This document shows positions 1 through 5,828 of a stretch of DNA of 18,298 bases, piece after piece. This DNA is from Pseudomonadota bacterium (GTDB taxonomy: Bacteria > Pseudomonadota > Gammaproteobacteria > Xanthomonadales > Xanthomonadaceae). The notes under the pieces are model-generated. The model worked only from the letters and a program-made list of their open reading frames with translations. It made no database searches and was not told the origin of the DNA. The stretch's first letter is position 1, and each line of letters opens with the position of its first letter. The position numbers were made by a program, and so were the translations under genes. The DNA lies in NCBI GenBank assembly GCA_023444765.1, contig JAEXLY010000260.1, forward strand, positions 1 through 18,298. Reading direction: 5' to 3'.

Positions 1-357
1 GCCGTCGAGCCCGCGCAGGCGGCGGCCCCGCCGGCCCCTGCGCCGGCTGGCGCGGGCGTGGACCCGGTGGCGGACGCCAACGACGCTACCGACGTACCAG
101 CGCCGGAGCGGGCCGCTCCCGAGCCGGCCCAGGCGGCATCGATCGCCGCGCAGCCGGCCGTGACGGTCGATGAACGTGCGCCTGGCCTGTTCGATGCGCC
201 GCTCCAGTCGGACGAGGATGCGACGCCGCAATCGCCTGCCGACGAGGCCGCCGTCGCCATCGAGGAGACCGCGGCGGCGAACCAGGAGGTACCGGTCGAC
301 GAAACCGCCGCACGGGAAGACGGCGAAGGCGCGGACCAGGGCAGCCGCAACGCCTGA
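1..357 (+). CDS. C-terminal tail of an unidentified acidic, Ala/Pro-rich protein (5' end outside window)
   Basis: The frame is open from the left edge to TGA at 355-357 and encodes the last 118 residues of a larger protein. The sequence is low-complexity, rich in Ala, Pro, Glu and Asp, with no recognisable domain, membrane segment or catalytic motif. This composition suits a disordered C-terminal tail, such as the tail of RNase E or of a FimV/TonB-like protein. RNase E is a guess from composition only. An internal ATG at 58 exists, but the frame reads straight through it from the edge, so a partial gene is more likely than a 99-residue one. The gene is convergent with the response regulator, and the hairpin at 382-411 lies 24 bp past its stop. 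I am fairly sure it is coding but cannot name it. Confidence 0.65.
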   Translation, partial: AVEPAQAAAPPAPAPAGAGVDPVADANDATDVPAPERAAPEPAQAASIAAQPAVTVDERAPGLFDAPLQSDEDATPQSPADEAAVAIEETAAANQEVPVDETAAREDGEGADQGSRNA

Positions 358-381
358 CCCCGCCGCCCGGGTCGCAGGGCG

Positions 382-411
382 CCCTCGCAGGTGTCAGATC
401 ACCTGCGAGGG
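382..411. terminator. Perfect 12-bp hairpin between convergent genes, spanning a stop codon
   Basis: CCCTCGCAGGTG (382-393) pairs exactly with CACCTGCGAGGG (400-411) around the 6-base loop TCAGAT. The loop contains the stop codon of the - strand response regulator (394-396), and the right arm encodes its last residues P-S-Q-V. The hairpin sits 24 bp past the stop of the + strand gene. Neither side has a T-tract, so it is terminator-like and possibly bidirectional rather than a textbook intrinsic terminator. It may also protect 3' ends. Confidence 0.55.
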
Positions 412-1038
412 ATCGACCAGGCCGTACTGGCTGGCCAGGCGCGCCAGCGAGATGTTGTCCTCGATGCCCAGCTTGGCGAACAGCCGCGACTTGTGCGTGT
501 TGATCGTCTTGGGACTGAGGCTGAGGCGGCGCGCGATCTCTTCCTGGCGCAGCCCCTGCACCAGCAGCATCGCGATCTCCAGCTCGCGCGGCGACAGTTC
601 GTCGAATGGCGTGCCCTCGCCCCCCAGCCCCGACAGCGCCAGCTTCTGCGCGATTCCGTTGGCCAGGAAGCGCTTGCCGCGCGCGACGTCGCGCACGGCG
701 CGCACGAGCTCCGACGAATCCCCCGCCTTGCCGACGTAGCCGGAGGCTCCGGCCTCGATCAGCTTCCGCGGCATCGGGCCATCTTCCAGCACGGACACCA
801 CGATCACCTTCGCGTGCCCGCCCCTGACGACGCGCTCGGTCACCTCCAATCCGCTCACGCCGGGGAGATGCAGGTCGCACAGCACCACGTCCGGCCGCAA
901 CGAGCGGATCAGCGGCAACGCGTTCTCGCCGCAGTCGGCCTCGCCGACCACCTCGATATCGGTTTCGCCCGAAAGAATCATGCGCATCCCTGCGCGGACC
1001 AGCGCATGGTCATCGACCATGAACACCCGGATCGCCAT
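394..1038 (-). CDS. gacA: GacA/UvrY-type response regulator (NarL/FixJ family)
   Basis: This 214-residue protein has a receiver domain (about 1-120) and a LuxR-type helix-turn-helix (about 146-205). Visible phosphotransfer residues are the acidic pair D9-D10, phospho-acceptor D55 in the C-D-L-H-L-P-G context, S82 and K104. The HTH carries the family pattern L-S-P-R-E-L-E and S-P-K-T-I-N-T-H. The overall wording is that of GacA/UvrY, which with a BarA/GacS sensor kinase controls CsrA-sequestering small RNAs; no kinase or small RNA is seen here. The start at 1038 gives MAIRVFMVDDH and follows an AAGGGG-type ribosome site. The frame runs open further upstream, but that would add 63 unlikely residues. 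In Pseudomonas and E. coli this gene precedes uvrC; here it ends against a convergent gene. The gene is divergent from the acetyltransferase. Confidence 0.9.
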   Translation of the reverse strand: MAIRVFMVDDHALVRAGMRMILSGETDIEVVGEADCGENALPLIRSLRPDVVLCDLHLPGVSGLEVTERVVRGGHAKVIVVSVLEDGPMPRKLIEAGASGYVGKAGDSSELVRAVRDVARGKRFLANGIAQKLALSGLGGEGTPFDELSPRELEIAMLLVQGLRQEEIARRLSLSPKTINTHKSRLFAKLGIEDNISLARLASQYGLVDPSQVI

Positions 1039-1162
1039 CCCTGTTGTCCCCTTGTGTCGCGCCCCTGCTCCCGCGAGGCTAGCGCCATGCGCGCCGCGCG
1101 TGCAAGCCGGCGGCACCCGGCCTGCGGCTGCGGCCGGACCCCCGCAGGACGAGGCCCCGGAC

Positions 1163-1624
1163 ATGAAGGCAAGCGACGCGAGGATCGAGCGCATCCGCGC
1201 CGGCGACGTCGATACGATGCGCGACATGCTGGCGATGATGGGCGCGGCGTTCGACGATGTCGGGACCTACACCCGCGCGCAACCCGACGACGCGTACCTG
1301 CGACGGCTGCTGTCGGGCACGCATTTCATCGCACTGGCGGCAGTCTCGGGCGGCAAGGTGGTCGGCGGCCTGGCGGCCTACGAACTGCAGAAGTTCGAAC
1401 AGGCACGCAGCGAGCTGTACATCTACGACCTGGCGGTGGACGAGGCATGGCGGCGCCGCGGCATCGCCACCGCACTCATCGGGGAACTGCGCACGATCGC
1501 GCGCGAACGCGGCGCCTGGGTGATCTACGTGCAGGCCGATCCGCCGGACGCGCCGGCAATGGCCCTGTACACGAAGCTCGGCACGCGGGAGGACGTGTGC
1601 CATTTCGATATCCCGGTCGGGTAA
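1163..1624 (+). CDS. aac(3)-I: AAC(3)-I family aminoglycoside 3-N-acetyltransferase homologue (GNAT fold)
   Basis: This 153-residue GNAT acetyltransferase has the length and wording of AAC(3)-Ia, which transfers acetyl from acetyl-CoA to the 3-amino group of gentamicin-type aminoglycosides. Landmarks shared with that family, from memory, are F-x-D-V-x-T-Y (30-36), F-I-A-L-A-A (55-60), K-F-E-Q-x-R-S-E-x-Y-I-Y-D-L-A-V (77-92), the acetyl-CoA loop R-R-x-G-I-A-T-A-L-I (97-106), V-I-Y-V-Q-A-D (120-126), A-L-Y-T-K-L-G (134-140) and C-H-F-D-I (146-150). The ATG at 1163 restores the expected N-terminus, and the frame open from 980 would overlap the divergent regulator. The TAA stop abuts the CCA end of tRNA-Ser on the other strand. 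Base composition looks like its neighbours, so recent transfer is not evident. The family match is strong, but actual resistance is unproven. Confidence 0.88.
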   Translation: MKASDARIERIRAGDVDTMRDMLAMMGAAFDDVGTYTRAQPDDAYLRRLLSGTHFIALAAVSGGKVVGGLAAYELQKFEQARSELYIYDLAVDEAWRRRGIATALIGELRTIARERGAWVIYVQADPPDAPAMALYTKLGTREDVCHFDIPVG

Positions 1625-1714
1625 TGGCGGAGAGAGTGGGATTCGAACCCACGGAAGGTTTGACCCTTCGCCGGTTTTCAAGACCGGTGCCTTAAACCGC
1701 TCGGCCATCTCTCC
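1625..1714 (-). tRNA. tRNA-Ser, anticodon UGA
   Basis: Reading the - strand, acceptor arm GGAGAGA (1714-1708) pairs with TCTCTCC (1635-1629), followed by discriminator G and an encoded CCA (1627-1625). The anticodon loop C-T-TGA-A-A gives UGA, decoding UCA. The long variable arm is typical of a class II serine tRNA, and the total is 90 nt. There is no obvious terminator: transcription would pass directly into the antisense of the acetyltransferase gene. The cognate synthetase serS lies about 2 kb away. Confidence 0.97.
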
Positions 1715-1760
1715 GATTCGTCATTCCACCACCACGGCGCTTGCGCGCCGCCTTCGCCGG
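1678..1760. repeat. Direct repeat copy 1 (5' half of tRNA-Ser plus upstream flank)
   Basis: These 83 bp recur at 1809-1891 with only two differences (A/G in the D-arm region and T/C in the flank). Copy 1 contains the functional tRNA-Ser from its anticodon loop to its 5' end (1678-1714) plus 46 bp upstream of the tRNA. The short tract CCTTCGCCGGTTT occurs at 1665-1677 inside the tRNA and again at 1751-1763, with its first ten bases at 1882-1891. That looks like the microhomology used to create the duplication. Confidence 0.9.
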
Positions 1761-1761
1761 T

Positions 1762-1812
1762 TTGACCAGCGGCTGCGCCGCTGTTCCCTCCGGCCTGCGG
1801 CCTCCGGGTCAA
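1762..1812. repeat. REP-like palindromic element between the two direct repeats
   Basis: An outer inverted pair TTGACC (1762-1767) and GGTCAA (1807-1812) encloses two small hairpins. The first is CAGCGGC-TGC-GCCGCTG (1767-1783), sharing one base with the outer arm. The second is GGCC-TGC-GGCC (1792-1802). Both have the same TGC loop. The arrangement resembles repetitive extragenic palindromes, but copy number in the genome cannot be judged from here. Confidence 0.5.
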
Positions 1813-1891
1813 GACCGGTGCCTTGAACCGCTCGGCCATCTCTCCGATTCGTCATCCCACCACCACGGCGCTTGCGCGCCGCCTTCGCCGG
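1809..1891. repeat. Direct repeat copy 2 with a truncated tRNA-Ser 5' half
   Basis: This is the second copy of the 83-bp repeat at an offset of 131 bp. It carries only the anticodon-to-5'-end part of tRNA-Ser (1809-1845) and lacks the variable arm, T-arm and 3' acceptor strand, so it cannot form a tRNA. On the - strand it lies upstream of the intact tRNA and downstream of the LysR gene. A transcript could therefore run through the half tRNA, the palindrome and then the full tRNA. Confidence 0.88.
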
Positions 1892-1901
1892 CAGCCAACC
1901 C

Positions 1902-2924
1902 TCAGCGCATTGTCGCACGCGCACCGGCGCTGCCGATTCCCGGGCGCGCGGGAGCCATGGCCGCGGGCGCATCGCGGTCCTTGCCGCAGTTGCGGCAGTT
2001 GAGGCTGGATTCCTCGATGAGCGGCGGCAGCTTCTCGGCCAGGAAATCGATGAACACGCGCACCGCCGGCAGCATGCCGCGACGCGAGGCGAACACCGCG
2101 TGGGCGACACCCTGCGGCAGGCGCCAGTCGGGCAGCACCACCTCCAGTTCGCCGCTGCGCACGGCTTCGGCGCACATGGTCTCGGGCAGCATGGTGATGC
2201 CCAGGCCCTGCCTCGCCAGCGCCATCAGCATCGGGAAATCGAATCCCGACACGCGCGCCTTGAGTTCGACACGACGTACCTCGCCATCCCTTCCCTGCAG
2301 TTCCCAGCGCTGGCGGCCTTCGTCCTCGCCCATCGTCATCGTGGTGTGCTCGGTGAGTTCCTCCGGCGACGAGGGGCGGCCGGCGCGGTCGAGGTACTTC
2401 GGGCTCGCCACCAGCAGCTCCTGGATCTGGCCGAAGCTGCGCATCACCAGGCTGCCGTCGTCATCGAAACGCGTGCGCACACGGATGGCCACATCGAAGC
2501 CCTCGTTGATCACGTCCACCCGACGGTTGCTCACGTGCAACTGCACGCGAACCTCGGGATAGCGTGCCAGGAACTCGGGCAGCAGCTTCGGCATCAACTG
2601 CTGCGCCACGCCCACCGGGACGCTGGCCTTGACCACGCCGCGCGGCTCTGCGCTCAGGCGGTCGACCACCTCGCGCGCGGCCGTGGCCTCGGCGAGCATC
2701 GACTGTGCATGGCGATAGACGCTCTGGCCCACGTCGGTGACCGCGAAGCGGCGCGTGGAACGCTGCAGCAGCCGCACGCCCAGATCGTTCTCAAGCTGGC
2801 TGATCCGGCGGCTCAGCCGCGACTTGGGAATGCCCAGCGCGCGTTCGGCAGCGGCGAAGCCGCCGTGCTCGACCACCATGGCGAAGTAGTACAGATCGTT
2901 GAGATCCTGCACCGGATCCTCCAT
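1902..2924 (-). CDS. LysR-family transcriptional regulator with C-terminal CxxC tail
   Basis: This 340-residue regulator has an N-terminal winged HTH (about 8-66, with the LysR pattern F-x-x-V-x-E-x-G-G-F-x-x-A-E-R and L-x-x-R-I-x-x-L-E) and a periplasmic-binding-like effector domain (about 95-300). It ends with an extra tail of some 35 residues. The tail contains C-R-N-C at 310-313 and then an Ala/Pro/Arg-rich stretch; typical LysR proteins end near residue 300. The gene is divergent from an azoreductase across a 95-bp gap holding a dyad, so it probably controls that gene and itself. The ATG at 2924 lacks a clear ribosome site, but no better start keeps the HTH intact. The effector is not identifiable. 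Redox sensing by the CxxC is inference. Confidence 0.9.
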   Translation of the reverse strand: MEDPVQDLNDLYYFAMVVEHGGFAAAERALGIPKSRLSRRISQLENDLGVRLLQRSTRRFAVTDVGQSVYRHAQSMLAEATAAREVVDRLSAEPRGVVKASVPVGVAQQLMPKLLPEFLARYPEVRVQLHVSNRRVDVINEGFDVAIRVRTRFDDDGSLVMRSFGQIQELLVASPKYLDRAGRPSSPEELTEHTTMTMGEDEGRQRWELQGRDGEVRRVELKARVSGFDFPMLMALARQGLGITMLPETMCAEAVRSGELEVVLPDWRLPQGVAHAVFASRRGMLPAVRVFIDFLAEKLPPLIEESSLNCRNCGKDRDAPAAMAPARPGIGSAGARATMR

Positions 2925-2933
2925 TATTGGAAC

Positions 2934-2956
2934 AATGCGTCACATTTGACCGCATT
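2934..2956. promoter_or_regulatory. Candidate LysR-type operator (T-N11-A dyad)
   Basis: AATGCG (2934-2939) and CGCATT (2951-2956) form a perfect 6+6 inverted repeat with an 11-base spacer. It fits the T-N11-A form of LysR binding sites and lies in the gap between the divergent lysR and azoR starts. A second small dyad, ATTG-GAA-CAAT (2925-2935), overlaps its left arm next to the lysR start codon. That is a plausible autoregulatory layout. Confidence 0.55.
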
Positions 2957-3019
2957 TATCCTATCAGCGCAACAACCTAGGCTGTCCGCATCCCGGAGTT
3001 CCGAGAAAGAGGACATGCC

Positions 3020-3598
3020 ATGAAACTGCTGCAGATCGATTCGAGTGTACTGGGGGACGGCTCGGTGACCCGCCAGCTGACCGCCGCCATCGTCGCACGT
3101 TGGCGGGCCGAGGTGGACGGGCTGCAGGTCCAGGCACGGGATCTGGACCAGGACCCGCTGCCGCATCTGTCCGGCGCCATCGTGTCCGGCCGCGACGAGG
3201 TCGGCGCGGCCCGCGGTGCCGCCGTGCTGGAGCAGTTCCTGGAGTCCGACGTGGTGGTGATCGGCGCTCCCATGTACAACTTCGGCGTGCCCTCCTCTCT
3301 GAAGGCGTGGATCGACCGGATCGCGGTCGCGGGACGCACCTTCCGCTATACCGAGGCCGGACCGGTGGGACTGGCGGGAGGCAAGCGCGTGGTCCTGGCG
3401 CTCGCGGCGGGCGGCCCGCACGGCGGCCAGCCGACCGATTTCGTCGAGCCCTATCTGCGGCAGGTGCTGGGATTCTTCGGGATCACCGACATCGAGGTCG
3501 TGCGTGCCGACGGCGTCGGCCTCTCCCCTGCGCATCGCGAAGCCGCCATCGCCAACGCACTGGACCTGCTTCCCGCGCCGTTGCCGCGCGTTGCCTGA
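3020..3598 (+). CDS. azoR: FMN-dependent NADH-azoreductase
   Basis: This 192-residue flavodoxin-like protein belongs to the AzoR/AcpD family, which reduces quinones and azo compounds with NADH and FMN in the cytoplasm. The N-terminal phosphate-binding region is L-L-x-I-D-S-S-V-L-G-D-G-S-V-T-R-x-L (residues 3-20). The signature P-M-Y-N-F-G-V-P-S-S-L-K-A-W-I-D-R-I is at 84-101, and F-R-Y at 108-110. A second loop of the form A-A-G-G-P (129-133) corresponds to the flavin-contacting loop. The ATG at 3020 follows AAAGAGGA (3006-3013) at good spacing. Length is slightly short of the usual 200 or so. Divergence from a LysR gene suggests induction by quinone-type or electrophilic compounds. Confidence 0.93.
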   Translation: MKLLQIDSSVLGDGSVTRQLTAAIVARWRAEVDGLQVQARDLDQDPLPHLSGAIVSGRDEVGAARGAAVLEQFLESDVVVIGAPMYNFGVPSSLKAWIDRIAVAGRTFRYTEAGPVGLAGGKRVVLALAAGGPHGGQPTDFVEPYLRQVLGFFGITDIEVVRADGVGLSPAHREAAIANALDLLPAPLPRVA

Positions 3599-3667
3599 GC
3601 GCAGCCGGGCCGCGGCGGGCGATCCGGCATCGCTCTCCGCACGCCCGGGCGATGTGGCCCAGTTCAC

Positions 3668-3687
3668 CGGCGGTTTGTAGACCGCCG
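3668..3687. terminator. Hairpin between convergent azoR and serS
   Basis: CGGCGGT (3668-3674) pairs perfectly with ACCGCCG (3681-3687) around the loop TTGTAG. It lies 70 bp past the azoR stop and 20 bp past the serS stop on the other strand. There is no T-tract, so it is only terminator-like. The rest of the 3599-3707 gap shows nothing else. Confidence 0.4.
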
Positions 3688-3707
3688 ACACCTCGCCCGC
3701 GCGATCC

Positions 3708-4988
3708 TCAGGCGATGCGCTCCGCTCCACCCATGTAGGGTCGCAGCGCTTCGGGCACCGTGATCGAGCCATCGGCCTGCTGGTAGTTCTCCATCACCGC
3801 GATCAGCGCGCGGCCCACCGCCGTGCCGGACCCGTTGAGCGTGTGCACCGGCTCCGGCTTGCCGCTGTCGGGGTTGCGCCAGCGCGCCTGCATGCGCCGG
3901 GCCTGGAAATCGCCGCAGTTCGAGCACGACGAGATCTCGCGATAGGTCTGCTGCGAGGGCAGCCAGACCTCCAGGTCGTAGGTCTTGCGCGCCGCGAAGC
4001 CCATGTCGCCCGAGCACAGCAGCATGCGCCGGTACGGCAGGCCCAGGCGCTCGAGTACGGTCTCGGCGGCACGGGTCATGCGTTCGAGCTCGGCGTCGCT
4101 GTCCTCCGGACGGGTGATCGAGACCAGCTCCACCTTCTCGAACTGGTGCTGGCGGATCATGCCGCGCACATCGCGCCCGCCGCTGCCGGCCTCGGAGCGG
4201 AAGCACAGCGAATGCGCGGTCATGCGCAACGGCAGGCGCGCGGGATCGACGATCTCGTCGCGCACGGTGTTGGTGAGCGGGATCTCGGCAGTCGACACCA
4301 GGTACCGGCGATGGTCGCCCAGTCCGGTCGCGAACATGTCGTCCTCGAACTTCGGCAGTTGCCCGGTACCCAGCAGGCTCTCGGCGTTGACGATGACCGG
4401 GACGTTGGTCTCCTCGTAGCCATGCTCGCCGGTGTGCACGTCCAGCATGAACTGGGCGAGCGCGCGGTGCAGCCGCGCCAGCTGCCCGCGCAGCACGGTG
4501 AAACGCGCGCCCGACAGTTTGGCGGCGGTATCGCCATCGAGCCAGCCGTGGCGCGCGCCGAGTTCGACGTGATCCTTGACCTCGAAATCGAAGGTGCGCG
4601 GGGTGCCCCGGCGATGCTGTTCGATGTTGCCCGATTCATCGGCACCGACGGGCACCGAGGCGTCGGGCAGGTTGGGCAGGCCCAGCGCGATCGCCTCGAG
4701 CTCACCGCGGATCGCGTCCAGCCGCGCCTCGCTGGCCTTGAGTTCTTCGCCGAGCCCGGCCACTTCGGCGAGCAGGGGCGCCACGTCCTCGCCACGCGCC
4801 TTGGCCTGCCCGATGGCCTTGCTGCGGGTGTTGCGCAGGTTCTGCAACTCCTGGGTGCGCACCTGGATCTGCTTGCGTTCGGCCTCGAGCGTCTGCAGGT
4901 GCTCGACCGGCACCTCGAAGCCGCGGGTTTCGCGCAGGCGGACGGCAGTTTCGGGCAGGTGCTGGCGGAGCAGGTTCGGTTCGAGCAT
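3708..4988 (-). CDS. serS: Seryl-tRNA synthetase
   Basis: This 426-residue class II synthetase charges tRNA-Ser with serine. The N-terminal tRNA-binding coiled-coil arm spans about 28-100, including K-x-I-Q-V-R-T-Q-E-L-Q-N-L-R-N-T-R-S-K (39-57). Motif 2 is F-R-S-E-A-G (263-268) followed by the R-G-M-I-R-x-H-Q-F-x-K-V-E-L loop. Motif 3 is N-G-S-G-T-A-V-G-R (385-393). The ATG at 4988 gives M-L-E-P-N-L-L-R, the usual family start. The frame extends eight codons to a TTG at 5012, which is not preferred. Length is normal. It is divergent from the TonB-like genes and convergent with azoR. A cognate tRNA-Ser lies at 1625-1714. Confidence 0.98.
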   Translation of the reverse strand: MLEPNLLRQHLPETAVRLRETRGFEVPVEHLQTLEAERKQIQVRTQELQNLRNTRSKAIGQAKARGEDVAPLLAEVAGLGEELKASEARLDAIRGELEAIALGLPNLPDASVPVGADESGNIEQHRRGTPRTFDFEVKDHVELGARHGWLDGDTAAKLSGARFTVLRGQLARLHRALAQFMLDVHTGEHGYEETNVPVIVNAESLLGTGQLPKFEDDMFATGLGDHRRYLVSTAEIPLTNTVRDEIVDPARLPLRMTAHSLCFRSEAGSGGRDVRGMIRQHQFEKVELVSITRPEDSDAELERMTRAAETVLERLGLPYRRMLLCSGDMGFAARKTYDLEVWLPSQQTYREISSCSNCGDFQARRMQARWRNPDSGKPEPVHTLNGSGTAVGRALIAVMENYQQADGSITVPEALRPYMGGAERIA

Positions 4989-5108
4989 GGCGTGGCGGCT
5001 GTCGCGGGACAAACCCCATTATCGCCCGAGATGCTCCCGGACGGCCTCGCGCTTCGGCCCCGATGGCGGCTGTGCCAGAATCGGGCGCTCCCCCGCCCTT
5101 TCCCGCGC

Positions 5109-5744
5109 ATGTCCACGCCCACGACACCCGCAGCACGCGGTTTCGCCCGTTTCCTCCCAACCGGCCGTGCCTGGTGGCTCATCGGCGGTGCTCTCGTGGC
5201 CGGACTGCTGCTGTTCGCACTCGTTCTGTCGGGCAAGCGCGACGAGTTCGAGTTCTATCGGGCCCAGGGCGATGCGGGCCCGGGCGCGCCCGGCCAGGTG
5301 TTCGACCCGCTGCCGGCACCGCTGCCCGCGGGCGAGGACGCCGCCAGCGGCATGGATACCGCCGCGCCCGACGACGGCCAGGCGCCGCGCATCGACCAGC
5401 ACGGCGCCCCTCCCGCCCAGAGCGTGGCCCGGACAGAGGCCCCGGCCTCGTCGCCTGTTGACGCCGCCGGCACGCGCGAGCCGAGGATCGTCTCGGCACC
5501 GGCGCCGGACTACCCTGCCTCCGCGCTGCGGGCGGGCGTGTCGGGCGAGGTGGTACTGCGGATCGAGGTGGGCGCGGACGGACGTCCGCAGGACGTGCGC
5601 GTCCTCAGCGGCAGCCGCAACCGGGCGCTAGATCGCGCAGCGGTACGGGCGATCCGCCAGTGGCGGTTCGAGCCCGCATTGCGCGACGGGGTGGCGGTAC
5701 CCGGCACGGTGCAGCAGACGATCCGCTTCGACGCGCCCCGCTGA
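5109..5744 (+). CDS. TonB-family energy transducer-like protein, first of two
   Basis: This 211-residue protein is built like TonB. It has a short cytoplasmic N-terminus, one membrane helix (W-W-L-I-G-G-A-L-V-A-G onward, about 22-41), a Pro/Ala-rich periplasmic linker (about 55-125) and a C-terminal TonB domain (about 128-209). That domain carries the family features Y-P-x-x-A-L-R-A-G-V-x-G-E-V-V-L-R-I-x-V, G-R-P-x-D-V-R-V, A-L-D-R-A-A-V-R-A-I-R-Q-W-R-F-E-P-A. TonB proteins use ExbB-ExbD to pass proton-motive energy to outer-membrane receptors, but no exbBD lies here, so the partner complex is elsewhere or absent. The ATG at 5109 begins just before the helix. The frame runs far upstream across serS, which is a shadow extension. 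No strong ribosome site is seen. Confidence 0.87.
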   Translation: MSTPTTPAARGFARFLPTGRAWWLIGGALVAGLLLFALVLSGKRDEFEFYRAQGDAGPGAPGQVFDPLPAPLPAGEDAASGMDTAAPDDGQAPRIDQHGAPPAQSVARTEAPASSPVDAAGTREPRIVSAPAPDYPASALRAGVSGEVVLRIEVGADGRPQDVRVLSGSRNRALDRAAVRAIRQWRFEPALRDGVAVPGTVQQTIRFDAPR

Positions 5745-5788
5745 GGTTCACGCACCCGCGACTCCGGGGGCACGCCGCCTGCACGCGG

Positions 5789-5808
5789 CACGTGGAAGCT
5801 TGGACGTG
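5789..5808. repeat. Imperfect 20-bp palindrome upstream of second TonB-like gene
   Basis: CACGT-GG-AAGCTT-GG-ACGTG is symmetric around an AAGCTT centre except for the two GG blocks. It ends 20 bp before the start codon of the second TonB-like gene, just ahead of its ribosome site. It could be an operator or a short RNA hairpin, or it could be chance. Confidence 0.3.
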
Positions 5809-5828
5809 TCCACCCAGGAGATCCGGCC

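Noticed and set aside
391..1695. 434-codon + strand open frame across the response regulator, acetyltransferase and tRNA-Ser
   Set aside because: It is antisense to gacA and out of frame with aac; the protein has no family features, and it runs through a tRNA. Typical GC-rich shadow.
1809..1845. A second tRNA-Ser gene
   Set aside because: Only the anticodon-to-5' half is present; the T-arm, variable arm and 3' acceptor strand are missing, so no cloverleaf can form.
1625..1891. Integrated genetic element with att sites at tRNA-Ser
   Set aside because: The duplicated part is the 5' half plus upstream flank, with only 48 bp between copies and no integrase. A local duplication explains it better than a classical att pair.
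3843..5108. Long upstream extension of the first TonB-like gene, antisense to serS
   Set aside because: The sequence has no domain features, and the real protein starts just before its membrane helix at 5109.
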